A DNA stretch of 64,000 nt from Ruegeria arenilitoris. GTDB taxonomy: Bacteria; Pseudomonadota; Alphaproteobacteria; Rhodobacterales; Rhodobacteraceae. Location: positions 1-64,000 of the forward strand of contig NZ_WPZO01000013.1 in NCBI RefSeq assembly GCF_013031355.1, in the 5' to 3' direction. Position numbers and translations under genes: made by a program. Below the pieces are notes generated by a model. That model was not told the origin of the DNA, ran no database searches, and saw only the letters and a program-made list of their open reading frames with translations. Each line of letters starts with the position of its first letter. The stretch's first letter is position 1. Positions 34,569 to 44,118 of this stretch are shown in pieces.

Positions 34569-37500
34569 ATGAACCGATCCGACGGTCACGCTGTGTCAAA
34601 AGCGGATAGCGCGAAATGGGCGCTGCTGGACGAGATCGCCTCTCTCACGGCTGAGACGCCGGGATCGGATCAGTTGCTTTTCGAAATAGCGCGTCGCATG
34701 AAAGCTGCGTTGAATGCAGATGAATGTACTTTGGCGTTGCTCGACACAAGTGGAAGTTCTTTCCGCGAAGCCACCGTTTCAGGGTCCCCCCACGACCGGA
34801 TTGTTTGGAATGACACTCCGATCCAGGTGTCACCCGGCCCCGTTGGCGAGGTCTTGCAGAGCGGCAAACTGCAACTGCTTCATAACACGCCGATCGATAA
34901 CAATGCCGCCTCTGCCGTCGCATCGATGGTGCTGCCAATAAAAGCCCTTGGCCGGGTCCTAGGTGCCATCACTTTTCGCACTAGTCACTCTGAGGGTTTT
35001 ATCGAGGACGATATTGATTTTGCACAACGCGCTGCGGCCCACTGCGCAGTGGCTCTGCTGGACAGTCAGACGCGCTTTGAGGAGCCAGAACGGGCATTGG
35101 ACCGGATCGTCGATGCCATAAACACAATCCCCGAAGGTTTTGCCCTGTACGATTCCAATGATCGCCTGGTTTTGGCCAACGAGACTTATCGAAAGATGCT
35201 GTACCCGGGCCACGAAGATCTGGTCAAACCGGGTATGACCTTTGAACAGGTTGTTCGAAAAGCTCTGTCGCTCAATGTGATCGCGGATGCGGTCGGACGT
35301 GAGGAAGAGTGGCTGGCGCAACGGCTGAAACGTCACGACCATCCCCAAGGCACCCAGATGCAAAGCCGGACATCCGGGGGATGGATCAAGATCAGCGAAC
35401 GCAAGACCCCTGATAACGGAACAGTCGCAATCTACAGCGATGTCACCGAGCTGAAAAAAGTCGAAGCGCGCAATGCCGAGCTTGCCCAGATACCCGAGGA
35501 AAACCCCAATCCGGTGATGTGCATCAGCGCAGACGGAAAGCTGCTGTTTGCCAACAAAGCCAGCGAACCGATGTTGGATGCATTGGGTCTCAAAGTCGGG
35601 GCGGGAGTCACAGAGGACTGGCTGGCGCGCGTCAAGACAGGATTGCAGGAAAACAAACGGCAAGACTTTGAATGCCATGCCGATGGCATGGTTTACGCGT
35701 TATTGCTCTGGCCGGTCCCGGACGCCAAGCACGTCAATCTATACGGGCGGGACGTCACGCAACTTAGGCAGGCCGAAAGGCGGATGCGTGAATTGGCGCG
35801 CATTCCTGAAGAAAACCCCAACCCGGTCTTGCGCATCACCGATCAGGGCAAACTGATCTACGCCAACAAGGCCAGCGCTCCTTTGGTCGCAGCGTTGCAG
35901 TTGAAGGTCGGCGACCGGGTGGGAACCGGGTGGCGCAAGCGTGTCGCCAAAGGTTTGCACGAGGATCAAAGGCAAGATTTCGAATATGAGGCCGGCGGTC
36001 TGATCTATGCCCTGTTGCTGTGGCCGGTTCCGGAAGGCGGTTATGCAAATATCTACGGCCGGGATATCACCGCCCAAAAACAGGTGGAAAGCGAACTGCG
36101 GGTGGCAAAGGACATCGCCGAAACGGCCAACAAGACCAAAAGCACATTCCTTGCCAATATGAGCCACGAACTTCGAACGCCGTTGAATGCGATCATCGGA
36201 TACAGTGAGCTGATGCTGGAAGAAGCCATCGATCAGAATGACGAAGCAAACCTGGGTGACCTGACAAAAATCCAATCTGCCGGTAAACACCTGCTTGCTC
36301 TGATCAACGACATTCTGGACCTGTCCAAGATCGAGGCCGGCAAGATGGAGTTCGATCTGGAGCCTTTCGATGTTTTCCAGATGATCAAGGACGTCAGCAC
36401 CACGGTGCAACCGCTGGCCGAGAAAAATAGGAACAGGCTTGAGGTTGCCTGCCCCGAGGATGTCGGCGAAATGGTCTGCGACCTGACCAAGGTACGTCAG
36501 GCACTGCTCAACCTGTTGTCAAATGCCTGCAAATTTACCGAAAACGGAAGGATCACGCTGTCGGTTCGCCGGTCGGCTGAGGCAGACCAACTGGAGTTTG
36601 CAGTCGCCGATCAGGGCATCGGCATGTCGCCTGAACAAGTCGACAAGGTCTTTGAAGCCTTCACCCAGGCGGATTCCTCCACCACCCGAAACTATGGTGG
36701 AACCGGTTTGGGGCTGTCGATCACCAAGGTCTTCTGCGAGCAACTGGGCGGCGACATACACTGCGCCAGCTCTCTCGGAGAAGGATCGACCTTCACCATC
36801 CGTCTTCCGAGTATCTGCCGCGACCCGGCCATTGCTCCCCTTCGTGACGTGACGCTTTCCAGCGGCAATCCGCAAGATGATCCTAATGCTCCTCTGATTC
36901 TTATGGTCGATGATGACCCCACAGTGCATGACCTGTTGGAGCGGCGGCTGCGCAAGGAAGGATACAGGGTTCTTTCCTCGACCAAGGGTGAAGACGCACT
37001 GAAGCTGGCCCGAGAGGCCAAGCCAGACGCCATTACGCTGGATGTGTTCATGCCCAAGATTGACGGCTGGGCCGTGTTGTCCCAACTGAAAGACGATCCG
37101 GAGCTGGCCGACATACCGGTCATCATGCTGACATTCGCAGAAGACCGCACCAAGGGCTTGTCGCTGGGCGCCAGTGAATACCTGGGCAAACCCATCGACA
37201 CGCTCGAGCTTCTGAACGCTCTGAAAGAGCATTGCCCGACCCGGCCATCCCGCCGGGCTCTGATCGTGGAAGATGAGGCCGCAACGCGTGAAATGATCGG
37301 CCGCGTCCTCGGCAAGGAAGGCTGGCAGGTCGAACAGGCTGTCAACGGGCTGGACGCCCTTCAACAACTTGCCAAATCCGTGCCGGACGTCATTCTGCTG
37401 GATCTCATGATGCCTGAGATGGACGGGTTTGAGTTTCTCGCGGGGATGAGGAAAAACCCGGACTGGGCGGCGATACCGGTCATCGTTGTCACGGCAAAAA

Positions 37501-37643
37501 CGCTGTCAAACGAGGATCGTGCGCGGCTGAGCGGATCGGTCGAAGCGCTGATCCGCAAGGACGGGGATGAGGTCGAAACCCTCGTTAGCCAGTTGAAGAA
37601 ACTCCTGGCGACTTCCCGGCCTGCAGCTTCACGGGAAACCTAA
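34569..37643 (+). CDS. Hybrid sensor kinase: GAF-PAS-PAS-PAS-HisKA-HATPase-REC-REC
   Basis: A 1024-aa cytoplasmic sensor without transmembrane helices. GAF about 20-170; first PAS about 178-295; two near-duplicate PAS units at about 300-405 and 405-510 (PEENPNPVMCISADGKLLFA versus PEENPNPVLRITDQGKLIYA). HisKA follows with His533 (MSHELRTPLNAI), then the ATPase domain (NLLSNACKFTENG, GGTGLGLS). Two receivers have phospho-acceptors Asp825 (ITLDVFMPKIDGW) and Asp945 (ILLDLMMPEMDGF). It is translationally adjacent (3 bp) to a REC-adenylate cyclase, forming a phosphorelay-to-cAMP module. The signal is unknown. Confidence 0.9.
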   Translation: MNRSDGHAVSKADSAKWALLDEIASLTAETPGSDQLLFEIARRMKAALNADECTLALLDTSGSSFREATVSGSPHDRIVWNDTPIQVSPGPVGEVLQSGKLQLLHNTPIDNNAASAVASMVLPIKALGRVLGAITFRTSHSEGFIEDDIDFAQRAAAHCAVALLDSQTRFEEPERALDRIVDAINTIPEGFALYDSNDRLVLANETYRKMLYPGHEDLVKPGMTFEQVVRKALSLNVIADAVGREEEWLAQRLKRHDHPQGTQMQSRTSGGWIKISERKTPDNGTVAIYSDVTELKKVEARNAELAQIPEENPNPVMCISADGKLLFANKASEPMLDALGLKVGAGVTEDWLARVKTGLQENKRQDFECHADGMVYALLLWPVPDAKHVNLYGRDVTQLRQAERRMRELARIPEENPNPVLRITDQGKLIYANKASAPLVAALQLKVGDRVGTGWRKRVAKGLHEDQRQDFEYEAGGLIYALLLWPVPEGGYANIYGRDITAQKQVESELRVAKDIAETANKTKSTFLANMSHELRTPLNAIIGYSELMLEEAIDQNDEANLGDLTKIQSAGKHLLALINDILDLSKIEAGKMEFDLEPFDVFQMIKDVSTTVQPLAEKNRNRLEVACPEDVGEMVCDLTKVRQALLNLLSNACKFTENGRITLSVRRSAEADQLEFAVADQGIGMSPEQVDKVFEAFTQADSSTTRNYGGTGLGLSITKVFCEQLGGDIHCASSLGEGSTFTIRLPSICRDPAIAPLRDVTLSSGNPQDDPNAPLILMVDDDPTVHDLLERRLRKEGYRVLSSTKGEDALKLAREAKPDAITLDVFMPKIDGWAVLSQLKDDPELADIPVIMLTFAEDRTKGLSLGASEYLGKPIDTLELLNALKEHCPTRPSRRALIVEDEAATREMIGRVLGKEGWQVEQAVNGLDALQQLAKSVPDVILLDLMMPEMDGFEFLAGMRKNPDWAAIPVIVVTAKTLSNEDRARLSGSVEALIRKDGDEVETLVSQLKKLLATSRPAASRET

Positions 37644-37646
37644 GTC

Positions 37647-39260
37647 GTGAATGGCGGACGCGAAAACCAAGCTCAGCACGCAAAGGCGGTGTGGCTTGCG
37701 AATTTGCGCCAAAACCTGATTTCACCGGTCAGCGCAATCGTGGGCTTCAGCGAAATGATTCAAAGCGAAGCCGGCCGTCTGGCGAGGGTCGAAGCTGTTT
37801 CGGACCTGAACCGAATTTCCCAAGCGACGACTGAACTGAACACGCTGGTCGACCGGCTTTTGCACCCTGAGATGGCCTTGAAACTGACGGTCGGCGGTGA
37901 CGAGGGCATAAAACGGCTGCGCCATGATCTGCGAACCCCGATGAATGCGATCAAAGGCTACGGCGAGATGCTGCTGGAGGATCTGGATGATCTGAACGCC
38001 AAGCATCTGGAAGCGGACTTGCTTGGGCTTCTCGAACATACCGACGCCCTTCTGAAACAAATCGACGACCTTGCGACACTGTCTGACGTTCCGCCAGACG
38101 GAGACGCCGTGGTTCCCTTAGCACCGCCAGACTCCGCTGCGATGTTCGCAAATCTGGTTCAGAGCATGGCTCCCCTCGCCCCAATCGACGACACCGGTGC
38201 ACTGACCGGCAACATCCTTGTCGTCGATGATGTCGAGGCCAACCGGGAATTGCTGGCGCGCCGGTTAAAGCGGGATGGGCATCAGGTCTGGACCGCTGCT
38301 GGAGGGTACTCCGCCCTTGAACTGATGTCTCAATATCCGTTCGATCTGGTTCTGCTTGATCTGATGATGCCGGATATCAATGGCTTTGACGTTTTGACCC
38401 GATTGAAACAGGATGACGTCCTTCGGGACATCCCGGTCATCATGATATCGGCCCTGGACGAGATCGAAAGCGTCGCGCGCTGTATTGAGGCCGGCGCCGA
38501 AGATTACCTGCCGAAACCCTTTAACCCGATCCTGCTACAAGCCCGGATAAATGCCTCGTTGGAGAAGAACCGCTTTCGCGAGCGTGAACGTCACTACCTT
38601 GAGCAGATGGAAGCGGAAAAGCAAAAGTACAAAGACCTATTGCTGAGCATTCTGCCACAGCAAATCGTGACGCGGCTGAATGACGGCGAAGCAACAATCG
38701 CCGACCGCCACAACGAAGTCACCGTCCTGTTCTCGGATATCGTTGGCTTTACCGAGATGTCGGCCAAACTGCCGCCTGCGCAGGTGGTGTATTACCTCAA
38801 CCGGATTTTTTCAGGCTTCGATGAGATCGCGACAGAACTAGGCGTTGAAAAGATAAAGACGATCGGAGACGCGTATATGGTCGCCGCCGGTGTGCCGGAT
38901 GACCGCACAGACCATGCCGAAGTGATTGTCGAAATGGCCCTACGGATGCTCTCGCAGGTCGAAGCACTGAACATGGAAACGGATTACCCGATGCACATCA
39001 GGATTGGCGTACACAGTGGCCCCGTGGTTGCCGGTATAATCGGGTCGCACCGTTTCCTCTACGATGTCTGGGGAGACACGGTTAATTTTGCCAGCCGGCT
39101 TGAAACAACCGGCGCGCCGGGCCGTTTACAGATTTCAGAGGCCACCGCCAAACAGGTCGAACATCTTTTTGATGTGTCTGAACCCATCGAAACAAGAATT
39201 AAAGGCAAGGGTCGGGTCAGAACCTACTATGTCATCCAACGCAAAATTTCTGCGGATTGA
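37647..39260 (+). CDS. Receiver-linked class III adenylate cyclase with kinase-like N-terminus
   Basis: A 537-aa protein starting at GTG 37647. The N-terminus holds two HisKA-like segments: LRQNLISPVSAI (Asn in place of His) and LRHDLRTPMNAI (His93). No ATPase domain follows. A receiver has Asp238 (LVLLDLMMPDING). A coiled linker leads to the cyclase domain, with metal Asp364 (LFSDIVGFTEMS), KIKTIGDAY, and VWGDTVNFASRLE. The Lys/Asp pair is typical of adenylate rather than guanylate cyclases. It probably accepts phosphate from the upstream hybrid kinase and controls cAMP. Confidence 0.87.
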   Translation: MNGGRENQAQHAKAVWLANLRQNLISPVSAIVGFSEMIQSEAGRLARVEAVSDLNRISQATTELNTLVDRLLHPEMALKLTVGGDEGIKRLRHDLRTPMNAIKGYGEMLLEDLDDLNAKHLEADLLGLLEHTDALLKQIDDLATLSDVPPDGDAVVPLAPPDSAAMFANLVQSMAPLAPIDDTGALTGNILVVDDVEANRELLARRLKRDGHQVWTAAGGYSALELMSQYPFDLVLLDLMMPDINGFDVLTRLKQDDVLRDIPVIMISALDEIESVARCIEAGAEDYLPKPFNPILLQARINASLEKNRFRERERHYLEQMEAEKQKYKDLLLSILPQQIVTRLNDGEATIADRHNEVTVLFSDIVGFTEMSAKLPPAQVVYYLNRIFSGFDEIATELGVEKIKTIGDAYMVAAGVPDDRTDHAEVIVEMALRMLSQVEALNMETDYPMHIRIGVHSGPVVAGIIGSHRFLYDVWGDTVNFASRLETTGAPGRLQISEATAKQVEHLFDVSEPIETRIKGKGRVRTYYVIQRKISAD

Positions 39261-39271
39261 GCGATTTTTCG

Positions 39272-39640
39272 TCAGGATTCAGGAAGCAATTTTTCCATCT
39301 TTTCCAGCAGACGGCTAAACTCAACCGGTTTGGTATCGAAGTCGTCGCAACCTGCCTCCAGCGCTTTCTCGCGATCACTGGCCATCGCATGTGCCGTCAG
39401 CGCGACCACCGGGATCGAAGCTGTCTCAGGCGCCCCCTTGATGCGCCGCGTCGCCTCCCACCCATCAATTTCCGGCAAGCTCATATCCATCAATATGATG
39501 TCCGGGGTTTCGCTGTCGGCCATCAAAACCCCCTCCAACCCATCTTTCGCGACAACGACAAGGTAGCCTTTGCGCGCCAATCTTCGCGACAGCATATCGC
39601 GGTTCATTTCGTTGTCTTCAACCAACAGAACTTTGGTCAA
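39272..39640 (-). CDS. Single-domain response regulator
   Basis: A 122-aa stand-alone receiver (CheY/DivK-like). Features: VLLVEDNEMNRDML, phospho-acceptor Asp52 (IILMDMSLPEIDGWE), VALTAHAM and KPVEFSRLL. It begins at TTG 39640, with a G-rich site upstream. It is convergent with the adenylate-cyclase gene (11-bp gap). It may act as phosphotransfer partner or sink for the hybrid kinase. Confidence 0.9.
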   Translation of the reverse strand: MTKVLLVEDNEMNRDMLSRRLARKGYLVVVAKDGLEGVLMADSETPDIILMDMSLPEIDGWEATRRIKGAPETASIPVVALTAHAMASDREKALEAGCDDFDTKPVEFSRLLEKMEKLLPES

Positions 39641-39736
39641 GGCCCCCCCTTGCGCCTTAGCGCCTTTTGACCGCCCAGTGATTCAGGCCACCGTTTCGGT
39701 GACCGCCGTCGCTACCAAAACTGTTGCACCATGCGC

Positions 39737-40270
39737 CTACAAGGGCAAGTTTGGCATGGATCGTGTGAGCTCGTGCATTTGTATCTCGCCGGACCGATCA
39801 ACCTTTACGGTCAGTTTTTGAGCATTCGGAAACCGCTCGAAATAGGCGAACCCGATGGCCTCGACCATGTCGATCGTTTGGCATTGAATCTGGTAGTCGG
39901 CCTGAAATTCGGTGTGCTGGTCCTGATCTGATGCCGAGGCGACATCGGCCTCGGGACCAAGCCCTTCTGCCAGAAGTGTAACATTGGCGGCTGCCGTGAA
40001 ACACTCTGCGTCTTCTGGCAGGACAAACAATTCCAGCGGCTTGGACAGAACGGAAATCGCACCGGCGACCAGGGTCCGATCCTCATCGGTTTGGGCCGGG
40101 CGCTCAAACCCAATGATATCCGCAGCAGGCACCGCAAGCGACAAGGACAACTCGGCCCCTGAGATCGCTATTTCCAGATGACCGGTGCCATGTTCATGCT
40201 CAATCCCGGCTTGTGTCTGCGACAGGGCGACCGCGGGGATCAGAGTCAGGGCGAGAGCTGCGCTTCTCAT
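39737..40270 (-). CDS. zrgA: ZrgA-family (DUF2796) zinc-uptake protein
   Basis: A 177-aa exported protein with a signal peptide (about 1-21). The DUF2796/ZrgA core is HEHGTGHLEIAISGAELSLS, then VPAADIIGFERPAQ and the C-terminal VEAIGFAYFERFPNAQKLTV. The family assists zinc acquisition in the periplasm, and the N-terminal histidines are potential ligands. It usually carries a longer His-rich loop, which is short here. It is divergent from the imelysin gene. No ABC zinc genes are adjacent. Confidence 0.8.
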   Translation of the reverse strand: MRSAALALTLIPAVALSQTQAGIEHEHGTGHLEIAISGAELSLSLAVPAADIIGFERPAQTDEDRTLVAGAISVLSKPLELFVLPEDAECFTAAANVTLLAEGLGPEADVASASDQDQHTEFQADYQIQCQTIDMVEAIGFAYFERFPNAQKLTVKVDRSGEIQMHELTRSMPNLPL

Positions 40271-40399
40271 AAACAGGCACCACCTACCAAGGAATCACGG
40301 GTTTTATCTTAATATGTTTCAAAAGCGGCGCAATCTCGGCCCGGGCCAAGCCACCCCACCAAATTTGGGGAGGGCGAATATCAGCTAACCCGATAATAA

Positions 40400-40435
40400 A
40401 ACTCAGGTTGACATAGCTGACTAAATAACTCAGGT
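40400..40435. promoter_or_regulatory. Repeated AACTCAGGT, candidate iron-responsive site
   Basis: AACTCAGGT occurs at 40400-40408 and 40427-40435 upstream of the imelysin gene. TGACTAAATAACTCAGG overlaps the second copy and forms an imperfect dyad (CTGA 40417 / TCAG 40430). Its place before an iron-related gene suggests a regulator site (RirA, IscR or Irr type); which one cannot be said. Confidence 0.4.
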
Positions 40436-40502
40436 ATGCGCCCCATATGCGCCGCACAGGCGGCGTCTGTGAAATTTTATCTGACAGGAAAGCGTCACCC
40501 AT

Positions 40503-41774
40503 ATGACCCGATTTTTCGCCGCCACCAGCGCCCTGACCCTCGGCATCGCATCCGCAGCCGTTGCGACCGACGCCCCGTCGAAGGCTGATGTTCTGACCAC
40601 CTATGCGAACATCGCCGAAGCCAAATACGATGACAGCCTGATCGCGGCCAAAGCCCTGCAAGAGGCCGTGAACGCACTGATCGCCGAGCCGTCCGACGCC
40701 ACTCTGAACGCAGCGCGAGCCGCTTGGGTTGCTGCGCGTGTGCCTTATCAGCAGACCGAGGTCTATCGTTTCGGCAACGCCATTGTTGACGATTGGGAAG
40801 GCAAGGTGAACGCATGGCCGCTGGATGAAGGCCTGATCGACTATGTCGACGCGGCATATGGCGGTCCGAGCGATGAAAACGAATTCGCCGCGCTGAACGT
40901 AATCGCCAATCCCAGCTTCGAACTGTCGGGAGCAACCATCGACGCCAGCGATATCACACCCGAGCTGCTGGCCGAAACCCTGCACGAAGCCGACGGCATC
41001 GAGGCGAACGTCGCCACCGGCTACCACGCCATCGAATTCCTGCTGTGGGGCCAGGACATGAACGGCCACGGCGCGGGTGCAGGCAACCGCCCGTATACCG
41101 ACTATATCCGAGGTGACGACTGTACTGGCGGCAATTGTGACCGCCGTGCTCAGTATCTGAGCGCCGCAACCCAGTTGCTGGTCAGCGATCTGGAATGGAT
41201 GGCGGCTCAATGGGCCGAAGGCGGCGAGGCGCGTGCTGCGCTGTCGGCGGATGAAACCGCAGGCGTAAGCGCCATCCTGACCGGCATGGGCTCCCTGTCC
41301 TATGGTGAACAGGCAGGTGAGCGGATGCGTCTGGGCCTGATGCTGAACGATCCCGAGGAAGAGCATGATTGCTTCTCGGACAACACCCACAACAGTCACT
41401 ACTATGATGGGCTGGGCATTCAGAACGTCTATCTGGGCAGCTATACCCGTATCGACGGCACCCCGGTCAGCGGCGCGTCGCTGTCGGATCTGGTGATCGC
41501 CTCCGATCCTTCGCTGGATGCCGAAATGAAGGTCAAACTGGCCAACACCATGCAGGCGCTGGGCCGTTTGAAATCGACCGCCGAAGCCGGTTTTGCCTAT
41601 GACCAGATGCTGGAACGCGGCAATGAAGGTGGAGAACTGCTGATCATGGGCGGCGTCGATGGCCTGGTCGACCAGACCAAAACCATCGAGCGGATCGTGA
41701 CCACTCTGGGGCTGGACCAGATCAGCTTCGAAGGCTCGGACAGCCTGGATAACCCCGACGCGGTCTTCCAGTAA
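40503..41774 (+). CDS. Imelysin-family iron-regulated protein (IrpA-like)
   Basis: A 423-aa periplasmic or outer-membrane protein of the imelysin (insulinase-like M75) family. Signal peptide about 1-22 (ASAAVATDA). The defining GxHxxE motif is present in TGYHAIEFLLWGQD, with YRFGNAIVDDWEG and the C-terminal EAGFAYDQML. Such proteins are iron-regulated and thought to take part in iron binding or uptake. AGGAAAG lies upstream of ATG 40503. A strong hairpin follows the gene. A second, shorter imelysin lies downstream at 44119. Confidence 0.88.
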   Translation: MTRFFAATSALTLGIASAAVATDAPSKADVLTTYANIAEAKYDDSLIAAKALQEAVNALIAEPSDATLNAARAAWVAARVPYQQTEVYRFGNAIVDDWEGKVNAWPLDEGLIDYVDAAYGGPSDENEFAALNVIANPSFELSGATIDASDITPELLAETLHEADGIEANVATGYHAIEFLLWGQDMNGHGAGAGNRPYTDYIRGDDCTGGNCDRRAQYLSAATQLLVSDLEWMAAQWAEGGEARAALSADETAGVSAILTGMGSLSYGEQAGERMRLGLMLNDPEEEHDCFSDNTHNSHYYDGLGIQNVYLGSYTRIDGTPVSGASLSDLVIASDPSLDAEMKVKLANTMQALGRLKSTAEAGFAYDQMLERGNEGGELLIMGGVDGLVDQTKTIERIVTTLGLDQISFEGSDSLDNPDAVFQ

Positions 41775-41781
41775 ACTATGG

Positions 41782-41820
41782 GGCCGGAAGCATGAGGGCT
41801 TCATGCTTCCGGCCACAAAA
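41782..41820 (+). terminator. Strong hairpin terminator after imelysin
   Basis: GGCCGGAAGCATGA (41782-41795) pairs perfectly over 14 bp with TCATGCTTCCGGCC (41801-41814) around loop GGGCT. Only a weak T stretch follows, so it may act as a transcript-stabilising stem with partial termination before the downstream iron-storage genes. Confidence 0.7.
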
Positions 41821-41845
41821 GTTTTGACTGGACAGCAGGACAATA

Positions 41846-41863
41846 CCTTACTAATTAAGTAGG
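41846..41863. promoter_or_regulatory. Dyad upstream of bfd, candidate iron regulator site
   Basis: CCTTACTAATTAAGTAGG is an imperfect palindrome 25 bp before the bfd start. The position suits control of iron storage; the regulator is not identified. Confidence 0.35.
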
Positions 41864-41887
41864 AAATCTACCGGACTTAGAATCGCC

Positions 41888-42181
41888 ATGATCGTCTGTC
41901 ATTGCACCAACATAACTGACCACGATATTCGCGCTGCAATCGACTGGATGCGTACATCGGACGCGCAGGCGGTTATCACCCCCGGAAAGATCTATCACGC
42001 CCTTGGGAAGGCTGCGGATTGCGGCGGCTGTATGCCTCTTTTCCTAGACATGATGCGTTCCAACGATAATCTGGAAGTACCCATGCAGCTTCGTGCGTTA
42101 CGCACCGGAGCATCACAGGAGAGTGAAGATGAAGGGCGATCCCAAAGTCATAGAATACCTCAACAAATCTCTGCGGCATGA
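41888..42181 (+). CDS. bfd: Bacterioferritin-associated ferredoxin
   Basis: A 97-aa protein with the BFD [2Fe-2S] fold: ligands Cys4 and Cys6 (MIVCHCTNI) and Cys45 and Cys48 (DCGGCMP). Bfd donates electrons to bacterioferritin to release stored iron. The C-terminus is longer than the usual 64-75 residues because the frame reads 53 bp into the bacterioferritin gene. The extra residues are probably unstructured. The overlap with bfr implies tight coupling. Confidence 0.9.
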   Translation: MIVCHCTNITDHDIRAAIDWMRTSDAQAVITPGKIYHALGKAADCGGCMPLFLDMMRSNDNLEVPMQLRALRTGASQESEDEGRSQSHRIPQQISAA

Positions 42182-42614
42182 ACTTACGGCGGTCAGCCAG
42201 TATTGGCTGCACTACCGCCTGCAGGAAGACTGGGGCCTTGGCCACATGGCCAAGAAAAGCCGCGAAGAGAGCATCGAAGAGATGGGCCACGCGGACAAGC
42301 TGATCGAGCGGATCATCTTTCTGGAAGGCCACCCCAATCTGCAAAAGCTCGACCCCCTGAGAATTGGCCAGAACCCCAAGGAAACCTTGGAATGTGATCT
42401 GGCTGCCGAAAATGACGCGCGGACCTTGTATGTCGAAGCGCGCGAATACTGCCGTGAGGCTGGTGACTATGCGTCGATGTCCCTGTTCGAGGAATTGATC
42501 CGCGACGAAGAAGGACATATCGATTTCCTCGAAACGCAGCTTGATCTGTACGAAAGGATTGGCGAAGCCAATTATGCGCAACTCAACGCATCGAAAATGG
42601 ACGAAGGCGAGTAA
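42129..42614 (+). CDS. bfr: Bacterioferritin
   Basis: A 161-aa iron-storage protein. All ferroxidase ligands stand at classical positions: Glu18, Glu51, His54, Glu94, Glu127 and His130; the haem ligand is Met52. AGGAGA precedes ATG 42129, giving a start inside bfd. Iron is oxidised and stored in a 24-mer in the cytoplasm. Bfd, encoded just upstream, serves release. The 3' end overlaps the next gene by 41 bp. Confidence 0.95.
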   Translation: MKGDPKVIEYLNKSLRHELTAVSQYWLHYRLQEDWGLGHMAKKSREESIEEMGHADKLIERIIFLEGHPNLQKLDPLRIGQNPKETLECDLAAENDARTLYVEAREYCREAGDYASMSLFEELIRDEEGHIDFLETQLDLYERIGEANYAQLNASKMDEGE

Positions 42615-44115
42615 CCTTGCCATCGTGACGGTGGCCGCCCTTGCGGCCACCCAACCCCTCGCAGCCGAGCTGGAGGATCTCCACCTTAATTTCGAACCCA
42701 GAACCGAAGATGAGCGCACCCGGATCGCCAACGTCATCGTTGCGCCCGAGGATTTCAGCGCCCCGCAACGGTTCGAGGATCTGTCCGCCGGGGCCGCCAC
42801 CGTCCGCGCCCGCACCGACGCCGATGCGTTTTCGCAACCCTCTGGCAACCTGAGCTTTGAGCAGGAGCTGGACTTCAGGGTCGGCAATGGGTTGTTCAAG
42901 AAAATCTGGGTGTCTTCGCCCGCGTCCACATTGGCCTCGGACGGGCTGGGGCCGCTTTACAACGCGCGCTCGTGCCAGCGCTGTCACATCAAGGACGGGC
43001 GCGGCCATGCGCCCGCCGGGCCCGACGACAATGCGACCTCGATGTTCCTGCGTGTTTCGATCCCCGGCGGCGACAGCTACGACGAGATCGAGGACTATAT
43101 CGCCACACAGCCCGACCCGAACTATGGCGGACAGATGCAGGATCTGGCCCTGCCCGGCCATCCGGCCGAATACCGGCTGGACATTACCTATGAAGATGTT
43201 CCCGTAACCCTGTCCGATGGTGAAATCGTCACACTGCGCAAGCCGACCTATCAGGCGGCGGATCTGGGATACGGCCCGCTGCACTCTGAGGCCATGCTCA
43301 GCCCCCGTGTGGCGCCGCAGATGATTGGTCTGGGTCTGCTCGAGGCGATCCCGGTCGAGGATTTGCTGGCCAATGCCGATCCCGATGACGCAGACGGCGA
43401 TGGTATTTCCGGGCGCCCGAACATTGTCTGGTCGAAGGAATTCGGTGCGCCGATGATGGGCCGTTTTGGCCTCAAAGCCGGGATGCCGACGATCATGGAG
43501 CAATCCTCCGCGGCCTTTGCTGGCGATATCGGCATTTCCAGCCCGCTCTACCCTGCGGGTCATGGTGACTGCACCGACGCGCAGGTAGACTGCGTAAGCG
43601 CCCCGCATGGTGATGGCGATGACCGCGTGTTTGAAATCGACCAGCTTGGCATGGATCTGGTGGCCTTCTACAGCCGCAATCTGGGCGTTCCGGCGCGTCG
43701 GGACGTGGACAATCCGCAAGTATTGCGCGGCAAGCAAGTGTTTCACGACACTGGCTGCGCCTCTTGCCACACGCCCGCTTTCGTCACCCATCGCATGGAA
43801 GACCGCCCCGAGCACAGTTTTCAGCTGATCTGGCCGTATTCCGACCTGCTGCTGCATGACATGGGTGAAAACCTGGCCGACAACCGCCCCGAGGCCCGCG
43901 CGACGGGCCGCGAATGGCGCACGCCGCCGCTTTGGGGGATCGGACTGACCCGGCAGGTTTCGGGCCATACTCAGTTCCTGCATGACGGCCGCGCGCAAAC
44001 CTTGCTTGAGGCCATCCTGTGGCACGGGGGCGAGGCTCAGGCCGCCCGCGATACGGTTGTGGCAATGCCCAAGCCAGACCGTGATGCCCTGGTCCGTTTC
44101 CTCGAAAGCCTCTGA
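42574..44115 (+). CDS. Di-haem oxidoreductase (DHOR/thiol oxidoreductase family)
   Basis: A 513-aa exported protein. ATG 42574 lies inside bfr and gives a full signal peptide ([14 protein letters not shown] then hydrophobic residues to QPLAA); later starts would break it. Two CxxCH haem-c sites: CQRCH in [15 protein letters not shown], and CASCH in [12 protein letters not shown]. The family, often called thiol oxidoreductase, recurs with imelysins in iron-uptake loci. It is followed directly by imelysin 2 (3-bp gap) and DUF1513. It may act in periplasmic redox handling of iron. Confidence 0.88.
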   Translation: MRNSTHRKWTKASNLAIVTVAALAATQPLAAELEDLHLNFEPRTEDERTRIANVIVAPEDFSAPQRFEDLSAGAATVRARTDADAFSQPSGNLSFEQELDFRVGNGLFKKIWVSSPASTLASDGLGPLYNARSCQRCHIKDGRGHAPAGPDDNATSMFLRVSIPGGDSYDEIEDYIATQPDPNYGGQMQDLALPGHPAEYRLDITYEDVPVTLSDGEIVTLRKPTYQAADLGYGPLHSEAMLSPRVAPQMIGLGLLEAIPVEDLLANADPDDADGDGISGRPNIVWSKEFGAPMMGRFGLKAGMPTIMEQSSAAFAGDIGISSPLYPAGHGDCTDAQVDCVSAPHGDGDDRVFEIDQLGMDLVAFYSRNLGVPARRDVDNPQVLRGKQVFHDTGCASCHTPAFVTHRMEDRPEHSFQLIWPYSDLLLHDMGENLADNRPEARATGREWRTPPLWGIGLTRQVSGHTQFLHDGRAQTLLEAILWHGGEAQAARDTVVAMPKPDRDALVRFLESL

Positions 44116-44118
44116 CCC

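Noticed and set aside
40284-41843. Long minus-strand frame opposite the imelysin gene
   Set aside because: No ribosome-binding site or motifs. The plus strand encodes a full imelysin with signal peptide and GxHxxE.
42583-44025. 480-codon minus-strand frame opposite the di-haem oxidoreductase
   Set aside because: The plus strand has both CxxCH haem sites and a signal peptide. The antisense product looks random.
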